DNA of 64,000 bases from an uncultured Lachnoclostridium sp. GTDB taxonomy: Bacteria > Bacillota > Clostridia > Lachnospirales > Lachnospiraceae. Below, piece by piece: positions 35,401-40,873 of the stretch (position 1 is its first letter; each line of letters begins with the position of its first letter). A model generated the notes under the pieces. It was not told the origin of the DNA and searched no databases. It saw nothing but the letters and a program-made list of their open reading frames with translations. A program made the position numbers and the translations under genes. The DNA is taken from positions 372,001-436,000 of the forward strand of contig CALWLW010000001.1 of NCBI GenBank assembly GCA_944381625.1. Direction: 5' to 3'.

Positions 35401-35637
35401 GGCAAGGATCTGCGTAAGGAACGTCAGATTCTGCCGGTAAATATGGTTCTCTTCTCTCAGATTCGTGATCTGATACAAATTGGTGATATACTGTCTCTGT
35501 TCCCGGAGTCCTTCCGGTTCCGGCGTTTCTTCCCCTTCCAGATATACCATGGGCGCGGATTCATAGTCGTAACCGAATCCGCTGTGTCTTCTTATGATAA
35601 TATTCGCAAAATCCAGAAAGCGGCTCAGAGTCTCCAT
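32449..35637 (-). CDS. Large charged low-complexity protein in tape-measure position
   Basis: This 1062-aa protein has no recognised family. Residues 43-190 are helical and Arg/Glu rich. Residues about 409-547 are a run of RREAESRRREEA-type units, a likely coiled coil or single alpha-helix. Residues 650-850 are Ser/Gly/Pro low complexity with two small tandem repeats. Residues 850-1062 are helical again. A motif (V/D)YLE-EE-P recurs near residues 31, 262, 403, 616 and (as LYAEEP) 951. There is no signal peptide or membrane segment. It sits between the second tube-family gene and the LysM gene. In phages the tape measure follows the assembly chaperone at this point, while in Afp-type clusters a small Afp6 occurs here. 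A tape measure is my first guess, a baseplate scaffold the second. Confidence 0.7.
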   Translation of the reverse strand: METLSRFLDFANIIIRRHSGFGYDYESAPMVYLEGEETPEPEGLREQRQYITNLYQITNLREENHIYRQNLTFLTQILASRVSRNLYPSLERQIEKTVRAQMPEVRERTVREFSTEIRSLMREGGFRQIEVLRERLLPAQTDENEDKKEQLILFRKLENIYNSSIYATADYQYYRRDVHQHFYGDARRRERRPAAPMERTVVPPEYMTASTGRMPVLPGQAAVPQGDSAFLPGNMAVPQGTSYELVREQSVRTEGLEPAQMDYLEEPAPMGEPGTSQNTPQLSLELERRLRQEDAAQDAQASPRGNESVQGTETALHSEESIQTVRDTRRASHFEPAVQDAVSVSYSEPGVRNGQGSPLPYTAQEGRTGILERALQEARVQLQNIEYWKRYTPSERRDALRLDYLEEGARTPEQTEQEESARRGAESGKREETIRRETESRKSEEDTRREAESRRREEASRQEAENRRQEEAAHQEEETKRRKEAARREAENGDSREAARRETARQEEEAARFERTAGQIQADTGREQAAGQTQADADREQAAGQVQEDVVRDSGEVREGESLRLLWDEIVQRSRDFIRDVEARADGKMFRPKTESMRETAPVRMRVRMENGVPLVYLEAEEPAPEHTGTNRAEAVPQAIRDAMQRSQGRVETGEAGSSEPSGSSESSGRTAQAVGDFTPAAALIQPPLRPLVLRQEAAGTAQRAQGDNILPPAAVLTAQPFLFPLFSGQEPSGQETAGTMPTGSVLQPTGSARAGSVLQPTGSARADSVPLSAGSGQVYPVDLEYAPDEAERIRREILETVLSSRQGRGSSGAPASAGQGTGSSGAPVSAGQGTGPSGFPVPENRESSKTQVRNAEELVQRVDVSFRDRPLPDTAARTVAVQQVRRVLERYAEGSISIQEARTALDTALRAYQSRGGVSRGSGQYRTAGRLQRVRMEAAQAFRGEPASILYAEEPVPEGDRGENRRLKKEVEEIVTELRTEREKTVIRQEKLVERQQEIVREVISSQPSLLTEGKSGMQLAQQIERTMDARLDESVGRIVNQVYRRLEDRLKTERERRGLR
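33130..33210 (-). repeat. Tandem 39-base repeat inside the 1062-aa gene
   Basis: The unit encodes GSSGAPxSAGQGT twice and a diverged third copy begins GPSGFP. It lies in the disordered linker of the protein. Confidence 0.75.
33340..33408 (-). repeat. Tandem 36-base repeat inside the 1062-aa gene
   Basis: The unit encodes GSVLQPTGSARA, present twice with nearly identical DNA, followed by a partial copy. Near-identity suggests recent slippage and possible length variation between strains. Confidence 0.75.
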
Positions 35638-35655
35638 CGTCAGGCCCCCGTCCTA

Positions 35656-36168
35656 TTAGTCCCAGCTTACATCCATGCTTCCGTCGTCTTCCAGCGTCCG
35701 ATAAACCAATTCCACCGTCAGTGACATAATCCCGCTGCTTTCTGCGTTCAGTTCGCTCAATGCCGCCTTTCTGATTGCGCATCCTCTCAGATAATAAGCT
35801 TTCACCGCCGCGCCGTTTTGCCCCAATACGTAGATTGCCACTTCTTTCCGCATCTGGTAACCGGGCTTGTACCGGGCAAACTCTCCTTCTTCTTCCAGGA
35901 GGCCTTTTTCCAGCGTGAGAACACGTTCTTCCTCCACGGGCCGCAGCAGACTGTAGACCATGTTGTTCAATCCGCCTTCCCGCAGGACTTCTGTTGGCCG
36001 TGACTGCTCCAGTCCCGATACTCTGCGGAACGGGATCATCTTTCCTTCCAGATAAACCGCAAAATTATATCCTCTGCGGAACAGTTCTGCAGTGTCCCTG
36101 GTCTTTCCGGAAACATTTGTTTTCTTTTTTTGCTCTGTCCGGTTCCGCCAGATGATCGCGTTTGCCAT
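35656..36168 (-). CDS. Second tail-tube-family protein (gp19/Cis5-like)
   Basis: This 170-aa protein belongs to the conserved phage tail region family (gp19/TIGR02241-like), as shown by NFAVYLEGKMIPFRRVSGLE, EGGLNNMVYSLLRPVEEERV, LTLEKGL and the C-terminal MSLTVELVYRTLED. It has an Arg/Lys-rich N-terminal extension of about 30 residues. It is distinct from the main tube protein at 36860-37300 and probably forms the baseplate-proximal tube ring, as Afp5 does. Its ATG 36168 follows GGAGG by eight bases and comes 15 bases after the stop of the frameshifted chaperone reading frame. Confidence 0.85.
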   Translation of the reverse strand: MANAIIWRNRTEQKKKTNVSGKTRDTAELFRRGYNFAVYLEGKMIPFRRVSGLEQSRPTEVLREGGLNNMVYSLLRPVEEERVLTLEKGLLEEEGEFARYKPGYQMRKEVAIYVLGQNGAAVKAYYLRGCAIRKAALSELNAESSGIMSLTVELVYRTLEDDGSMDVSWD

Positions 36169-36183
36169 AAGCCATGCCTCCTG

Positions 36184-36375
36184 TTACAGTTCAAATATAT
36201 TCTTCGGCTTTCCAGCCACCTTCTTGTGGATCTCCGAAATCTCCGCGCAGAATCTCCGTCTGGTCCGGTGGTCCATCTGCATCACCGTCTCATAGCTCCA
36301 GTGGAAATAATAAGCCAGGAAGGATATCTCCTTGTACAGCTCATCCTCCGGATATACGGCTATTCCGCCCTCATA
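36184..36375 (-). CDS. DUF6760-like domain reached by -1 frameshift from the upstream gene
   Basis: The -1 frame from 36375 to the stop at 36184-36186 encodes 63 residues (YEGGIAVYPEDELYKEISFL, AYYFHWSYETVMQMDHRTRR, then RFCAEISEIHKKVAGKPKNI). The core resembles the short DUF6760-type proteins that accompany tail clusters in eCIS loci (LYKE-ayyFHWs-D-HRtRRrF). This frame is open only back to a TGA at 36391-36393 and has no ATG, GTG or TTG before the conserved core, so it cannot be a normal separate gene unless ATA or CTG is used. Joined to the upstream frame it gives a 181-aa protein. Confidence 0.72.
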   Translation of the reverse strand, partial: YEGGIAVYPEDELYKEISFLAYYFHWSYETVMQMDHRTRRRFCAEISEIHKKVAGKPKNIFEL

Positions 36376-36728
36376 AAATTTACCGGCTTCTCAAACTTCT
36401 CTCCACAGTGGGGGCAGACGCAGGTCTCCGTCAGCGTGTCCATGGAGTTGATGGTCTGGTACATATTCTGCAGAAACGCCAGATCCGCGGAGAACAGTTT
36501 TTCGATGGTAGCCGGACGGATATGCTGCACCGTCCCCAGCGAAGTGATCACGCGGGACAGCAGGATAATCGTCAGATATCCCGGATTGTTCACCACCCGC
36601 GGGTCCCGCAGGGGAAGGATCTCGTCCGCCGCCGTCGCCAGCCGCATGACGCCTTTTTTATGCACCTCTCCGTTCTCGTCCACATATCCTCTGGGAAGTT
36701 CAAATTCAAATTCTGTGATCAGTTCCAT
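36360..36728 (-). CDS. Tail-assembly-chaperone-like zinc-ribbon protein (frame 0 product)
   Basis: From ATG 36728, which has AAAGGAG five bases ahead (the upstream ATG 36746 overlaps that site and is rejected), the protein is 122 aa. It starts MELITEFEFELPRGYVDE and includes KKGVMRLATAADEILPLRD, an LLSRVITSLGTVQHI segment, and a single CPHCGEKF half of a zinc ribbon preceded by ETCVC, giving a possible three- or four-Cys metal site. It lies between the main tube gene and the second tube-family gene, the place of the tail assembly chaperone in phages. Its last codons contain the slippery heptamer A-AAT-TTT, and the -1 frame continues into a conserved domain (next entry), so two products are expected. 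Confidence 0.78.
   Translation of the reverse strand: MELITEFEFELPRGYVDENGEVHKKGVMRLATAADEILPLRDPRVVNNPGYLTIILLSRVITSLGTVQHIRPATIEKLFSADLAFLQNMYQTINSMDTLTETCVCPHCGEKFEKPVNFMRAE
36375..36381 (-). promoter_or_regulatory. Candidate -1 programmed frameshift site A-AAT-TTT
   Basis: On the minus strand the heptamer AAATTTT is in the X-XXY-YYZ register relative to the upstream gene (gtA AAT TTT atg), four codons before its last residue. After slipping, the next codon is TAT in the frame of the DUF6760-like domain. A GGAGAG about 20 bases upstream could act as a stimulator; I see no strong hairpin just downstream. Confidence 0.68.
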
Positions 36729-36771
36729 AGCTGCTCCTTTATCCAATATCCGCCATCAGGGGGCCGCGCCT

Positions 36772-36833
36772 GGCGGCTGCGAGCCGCCCCGCGCCCCGTC
36801 CGGCGGAAAGCTCCCGCGGCCCAAAGCCGCGGG
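36772..36833 (-). promoter_or_regulatory. GC-rich hairpins between tube gene and chaperone gene
   Basis: Two hairpins lie in the 113-base gap: GGCGGCT-gcg-AGCCGCC (36772-36788) and CCCGCGGC-ccaaa-GCCGCGGG (36813-36833). No T-tract follows on the minus strand. They may protect the upstream sheath/tube mRNA or lower expression of later genes, suiting the need for many sheath and tube copies. Confidence 0.6.
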
Positions 36834-36859
36834 ACGCATCCCGTTGATATATCCGTCTA

Positions 36860-37300
36860 TCAGCTCTCTCTGTCCATGGACTCGTATACCAGCTCCACGC
36901 TCTCAAACGCGATCTCGCTGGAGCTTGCGTTGAAGTCCGGCGCGGTATATTTGCTGGGCCATGCGTTGTACAGGTTCCACACTGCCAGAGCCGTCTCCCC
37001 GTCGTCGTCGAACAGGGTGATCGTCACATCCTTGTTGTGATCCTCTCCAAGAGAAGTACCCTGGGAGATGGAAGTCACCCACTCATAGAAGCTCATGGAA
37101 CTGGTCATGCCCCATTTCAGCGTTACGTTGCCAAACTTGGTCAGGCCGTTCATCTTGCGGGACCAGTTCACGCCCTCGTCGCCTGCCCTGTACTCGATCA
37201 CGTCGATACTCGCGTCAAAACCGCTTACCTCAGAAAAGCTCGCTTCGGTGATGCCGTCGATCTCGACTTTATAGTTATATTTTTTAAATGGATATGCCAC
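36860..37300 (-). CDS. Inner tail tube protein (gp19/Hcp-like, Cis1)
   Basis: This 146-aa protein is the main tube subunit. It begins with AYPFKKYNYKVEIDGITEAS and FSEVSGFDASIDVIEYRAGD, continues with KMNGLTKFGNVTLKWGM and ends with SSEIAFESVELVYESMD, all typical of T4-gp19-like tube proteins in eCIS. The start is GTG 37300 with AAAGGAGG nine bases ahead. It is encoded 35 bases after the sheath, and high expression is expected. Confidence 0.95.
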   Translation of the reverse strand: MAYPFKKYNYKVEIDGITEASFSEVSGFDASIDVIEYRAGDEGVNWSRKMNGLTKFGNVTLKWGMTSSMSFYEWVTSISQGTSLGEDHNKDVTITLFDDDGETALAVWNLYNAWPSKYTAPDFNASSSEIAFESVELVYESMDRES

Positions 37301-37335
37301 GCTATTGTTCCTCCTTTACTATTCTTCTATCAGAC

Positions 37336-39054
37336 TTATGACTCTTCCATGAACTGCGTGATTCTGAAGATTACGAACTCAGCAGGACGGCTGGGCGCCA
37401 CGCCGATCTCGCAGATCAGACGTCCGTTCAGGATATCGTTCTGGGACATGGTATCTCTTCCGATATTGACAAAGAACGCCTGGTCTTCCGTGGAGCCTAC
37501 CAGAGCTCCGCTCCTCCACATGTCGCGCAGGAACGCACGGATGGTCCTTCCCACTCTTGACCACAGCATCTCGTCGTTGGGCTCGAATACCGCCCAGTTG
37601 GTCTGGGATTTGATGCTCTCCTCCAGATAGATAAAGAGACGGCGCACGTTGACATATTTCCACAGGCTGTTGCTGGAGCAGGTCCTTGCGCCCCATACGC
37701 GGATGCCCTGTCCCGGAAGGGCGCGGATCAGGTTCACGCCTGCGGGGTTCAGCACATCCTGCTCTGCCTTGTTGTACAGGCTGGACAGCCCGATGCAGTT
37801 GTATACCACTTCGTTGGCCGGAGCTTTATGTACGCCGCGCTCCACGTCGGTCCTTGCGTAGATACCGCAGACCGCTCCCGAAGGCGGAATGTACGCCGGT
37901 TTCTTGTTCAGGGCGTCGTAGATCTGGATCCACGGATGATACATCGCCGCATAGTCGGAATCGATCTTCTCCCTGTGGGCCAGTACATCCTGGGGTTTCA
38001 CCAGATCCTGAGGCACATCCAGCACCGCGAAGCTGGCTCCGGTATTGGTACAGTGTGCCACCAGCGCAAGCTGTACTGCCGGGCTGGTCACGCCGGGGAT
38101 CGCCATGATGCTCACGTTGTTCAGCTCCTTGAACGCCGCCAGTCCGGTCCTCTTGCCGGGGCCGCCGTCCACACCCATGAATACGTCGTCGGTGATACCC
38201 TTCCTGCCGCCGTCGGAACCGCCTGCCAGGAAGACCACCGCCTTCTCCGCGTCCGCTGCCGCCGAGAATACGGAGAGCGGATTCACCGCTTCTTTCGTCT
38301 CTGCCGCCGTCACGTCCACCAGCTCGGATTTCGCCATCGCCTTCGCGATATGGGAAGCGGAAGAGATATTCAGGGAAACGCCCTCATACAGTTCCACCGT
38401 GTCTTTGTAGGTAACTTCCACGTTCATCTCGCAGACGGAAAGCACCTTCTTGGGAACCGGGTTCTTGTCTACCAGGTCTTCTTTCGTTGGGTTGGCCAGG
38501 GTAATGGTGTTGCCCTGCACCATGGCGATCTTGTTGTAGCTGGTCACCTTGCCGTTGTTGCGGATCATGACCGTGTCGCCCTCTGCGAAGATGGATCCGT
38601 TTGCCACCGTGTAGACTCTGCCCGTAGCGTCGTCGCCGGTCACTTCCACCACCGACGTCTTGCCCTTGGGAGCGGCCACAGCCGTCACCTTGATCTCGTT
38701 GCCCCACTTGCCGGCGTTCTTCGCCTGGATGGAAATGCCGTTCGCGGATACGCCCGCCACAGCCGCGTCAGCCGCCACGGTACGCATCACGTAACATCTG
38801 GAACCGCCGTTGGCAAAGAACTGCTCTACGGCGTAGGCCAGATAGCGGTACTCTCCGTAGGTATTCTCCGGCAGGTATCCGCCGAACTTCCGGTTAAAAT
38901 CTGCAAAGCTGGTCACAAATTCCGGCGTACCGATGGTTTTGCCTTTTTCAGCCATACCGATAAAGCCGGCGGTACTGGTACTGACGCCCTCCATCGGTCT
39001 CATACCGGATTCAAATTCCTCTACGTATACTCCTGGGGATAAATATTCTGCCAT
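37336..39054 (-). CDS. Contractile tail sheath protein (Cis2-type)
   Basis: This 572-aa protein is the single sheath subunit: the N-terminal AEYLSPGVYVEEFESGMRPM followed by GVSTSTAGFIGMAEKG and the C-terminal part VWGARTCSSNSLWKYVNVRR, LFIYLEESIKSQTNWAVFEP and GRLICEIGVAPSRPAEFVIF are strongly conserved in phage and CIS sheaths. A variable domain of about 200 residues (roughly 110-330) decorates the outer surface. AFP-type systems carry three sheath paralogues, but here only one is present. No ribosome binding site lies close to ATG 39054; the nearest AAGGAGG is 38 bases upstream with a small hairpin in between. Confidence 0.97.
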   Translation of the reverse strand: MAEYLSPGVYVEEFESGMRPMEGVSTSTAGFIGMAEKGKTIGTPEFVTSFADFNRKFGGYLPENTYGEYRYLAYAVEQFFANGGSRCYVMRTVAADAAVAGVSANGISIQAKNAGKWGNEIKVTAVAAPKGKTSVVEVTGDDATGRVYTVANGSIFAEGDTVMIRNNGKVTSYNKIAMVQGNTITLANPTKEDLVDKNPVPKKVLSVCEMNVEVTYKDTVELYEGVSLNISSASHIAKAMAKSELVDVTAAETKEAVNPLSVFSAAADAEKAVVFLAGGSDGGRKGITDDVFMGVDGGPGKRTGLAAFKELNNVSIMAIPGVTSPAVQLALVAHCTNTGASFAVLDVPQDLVKPQDVLAHREKIDSDYAAMYHPWIQIYDALNKKPAYIPPSGAVCGIYARTDVERGVHKAPANEVVYNCIGLSSLYNKAEQDVLNPAGVNLIRALPGQGIRVWGARTCSSNSLWKYVNVRRLFIYLEESIKSQTNWAVFEPNDEMLWSRVGRTIRAFLRDMWRSGALVGSTEDQAFFVNIGRDTMSQNDILNGRLICEIGVAPSRPAEFVIFRITQFMEES

Positions 39055-39070
39055 GTTTTTGTTTGGTTTT

Positions 39071-39084
39071 GAAGCAAATGCTTC
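39071..39084 (-). promoter_or_regulatory. Hairpin between distant ribosome binding site and sheath start
   Basis: GAAGCA-aa-TGCTTC is a perfect 6-bp stem lying between AAAGGAGG (about plus 39093-39100) and the sheath ATG at 39054. An A/C-rich unstructured stretch separates the hairpin from the start. Confidence 0.5.
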
Positions 39085-39131
39085 TCACCCATCCTCCTTT
39101 CCATTTGGTTGACATTTTCTTTTCTTCTACG

Positions 39132-39524
39132 CTATGGCACCATAGTCGTAGTCGCTGGTCCGGGCGATACGATCTGTATCACGCCCGCCCAGGAACACAT
39201 GCATTTGCATGTATTGTTTACTGCAGGTTTTCCTCCCACCAGTACGGTCGGAGAGCCCGGTGCCCAGGGCGATGCAATCACCGGTATGCACGGCATCGGA
39301 GTCAGGACTCCGAGCGCGGCTGCCGTCGCCGCCGCCACCTGCGGATTAGCCAGGGAAGTGCACATTCCAAATGGCATAATGTTTACCATGGGTACATTGT
39401 CCATGATGCAGGCCGCAGGCATATTGCTGCACAAAACCTTGCCTGCCGGGAGTACGTTCAGTACAGACGGCGCCATTCCAAAGCTGCACATGAGCTGGGC
39501 TCCCGACGTCACAATGATCGACAC
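39132..39524 (-). CDS. PAAR-like DUF4280 tip protein
   Basis: This 130-aa Cys-rich protein matches DUF4280 PAAR-like tips: IVTSGAQLMCSFGMAPSVLN, VLPAGKVLCSNMPAACIMD, FGMCTSLANPQVAA, and the C-terminal GGKPAVNNTCKCMCSWAGVI. About nine Cys residues could bind metal at the apex. It sharpens the needle made by the gp5-like protein. The start is GTG 39524 with AAAGGAGG seven bases ahead. It is encoded right before the sheath instead of with the baseplate genes. Confidence 0.9.
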   Translation of the reverse strand: MSIIVTSGAQLMCSFGMAPSVLNVLPAGKVLCSNMPAACIMDNVPMVNIMPFGMCTSLANPQVAAATAAALGVLTPMPCIPVIASPWAPGSPTVLVGGKPAVNNTCKCMCSWAGVIQIVSPGPATTTMVP

Positions 39525-39542
39525 GTTCGACCTCCTTTCGCA

Positions 39543-40274
39543 CTAAGATGGTGATGTATGTTGAAGTATCCTTACTTCCGTGATATGGTCCTCCTCCCCC
39601 GCGTCCACGGGGATGGCGTAAGCGCCCCGGCGGTCCGTCACCGAGCGGTAGAGCCTCACCAGCGGCGTTCCTGCCCTGATCTTGTCCGGCGGTATTCCCA
39701 GCGGTTCGATCCGGTACTCGTTGATCCCGCGCTTTTCGACAATGACAAACGGAGCCTGCAGCTTTCCGTCGTCCAGGACATAGGTTCTGCCTGTCAGCTT
39801 CTCTTTGGTAAAGCCCTGGAAACTTGCCCAGCAGCCGCCTTCCACATGCTGGCATTCCCGGAAGGCAAGCCCTGTGGGGCTGCTCTTCCTGGCGTACACT
39901 TCCACAGGAAATACTTCCTCCGCTTCCATGGACACCGTTTTCATGGACGCCGCCTCGATGGAACCGGTCAGCCACCCCCGCAGCCGGGAATGTTCCCTGC
40001 CCGGAAGCAGATGCATCCGCACGTCCGCCACCGGCTCCTCCGGGTCCAGAAGCTCCTTTTGGACCAGCACGCTGCAGGCGTGGTAGTCCGGCCCTTCGAT
40101 GAAGACCCGCGTCTCCCTCTCCTGGGGTTCCAGAAAGATGTAGAGACCCTCCGCCTTTTCCACCGGATGGACCACTTTCCCTCCCGAGGAGAACAGTATG
40201 CCTCCCTTTCGGATGCACTGCCCGGAGAAATCATCCACCAGGCGCAGTGCAAACGCGATCTTCATCCGGATCAT
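39543..40274 (-). CDS. Unknown beta-rich CIS-associated protein
   Basis: This 243-aa soluble protein has no recognised family, signal peptide or membrane segment. The N-terminal half (IAFALRLVDDFSGQCIRKGG, EKAEGLYIFLEPQERETRVF) looks like a carboxypeptidase-regulatory or Ig-like beta domain; the C-terminal half (GRTYVLDDGKLQAPFVIVEK, ITEVRILQHTS) is also beta-rich. It overlaps the DUF4255 gene by ATGA and is followed by the tip gene, so it may be an adaptor of the cap or tip, or cargo. A toxin motif is not evident. Confidence 0.7.
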   Translation of the reverse strand: MIRMKIAFALRLVDDFSGQCIRKGGILFSSGGKVVHPVEKAEGLYIFLEPQERETRVFIEGPDYHACSVLVQKELLDPEEPVADVRMHLLPGREHSRLRGWLTGSIEAASMKTVSMEAEEVFPVEVYARKSSPTGLAFRECQHVEGGCWASFQGFTKEKLTGRTYVLDDGKLQAPFVIVEKRGINEYRIEPLGIPPDKIRAGTPLVRLYRSVTDRRGAYAIPVDAGEEDHITEVRILQHTSPS

Positions 40275-40855
40275 ACGCGCCTCCTGTCCGCGGCACGGCT
40301 CTGCGCTACATCAAAATCAGCTGCAACCACACGCTTGAAGCTGCGGATCCTTCTGGAGGACAACAGCACCGGCGCCACGCTGAAATAGATACCCAACTGA
40401 TAGGGGAGGGACAAAACGGACCAAATCTTCGTCTTCTCCTCAAAGCTCAGCGGCAGCAGCGTAATCGACGACGCGGCTTCGTCTTCCTCGGATGTCCCGT
40501 ACAAGATGGAATGGTCCATCAGCACCTGCATGGATCTGCCCAGAATCCTCTGCTCATTTTCCACACTGGACATCAGCTGCGACCTGGTGTTGATAAAAAG
40601 CGCAAAAAACAGATTCAAAGGCTTCGGCGGATACTGTGCCTGATTTCCCTTCATGCGAATCATGTCAAGCTGCTGGTACTCTCTGAGTTCCTGGATGTCA
40701 TACAAGTACAGTCCCAGCTGGAAATCCGCGTTTTTATCGGCCGGCGAGGCCAGCGCGATGGACTCCTGCGACTGAATCAGCTCCGGGCAAATATTCTCCC
40801 GCAAGAGCTTTAAGACTTCGTTGCTCACATCCGAGATGATGGAAAAATCTGCCAT
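40271..40855 (-). CDS. Pvc16/DUF4255-type cap protein (Cis16)
   Basis: This protein of 194 aa (from ATG 40855, with GGAGG nine bases ahead; a TTG at 40864 is the alternative) matches DUF4255/Pvc16 N-terminal domains: FSIISDVSNEVLKLLRENIC, DFQLGLYLYDIQELREYQQL, PLNLFFALFINTRSQLMSSV and NEQRILGRSMQVLMDHSILY. In eCIS it caps the distal end of the tube and ends sheath growth. Some relatives have an extra C-terminal domain that sets membrane or cargo contact; here it is short. It follows the MORN-repeat membrane protein gene directly (19 bases), which fits a link between cap and membrane. Confidence 0.9.
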   Translation of the reverse strand: MADFSIISDVSNEVLKLLRENICPELIQSQESIALASPADKNADFQLGLYLYDIQELREYQQLDMIRMKGNQAQYPPKPLNLFFALFINTRSQLMSSVENEQRILGRSMQVLMDHSILYGTSEEDEAASSITLLPLSFEEKTKIWSVLSLPYQLGIYFSVAPVLLSSRRIRSFKRVVAADFDVAQSRAADRRRV

Positions 40856-40873
40856 TCTTATCAACCTCCTCTC

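Noticed and set aside
36184..36375. Independent small gene for the DUF6760-like domain
   Set aside because: No ATG, GTG or TTG occurs between the upstream in-frame TGA and the conserved core; an ATA or CTG start would be needed, while an in-register slippery heptamer offers a simpler route.
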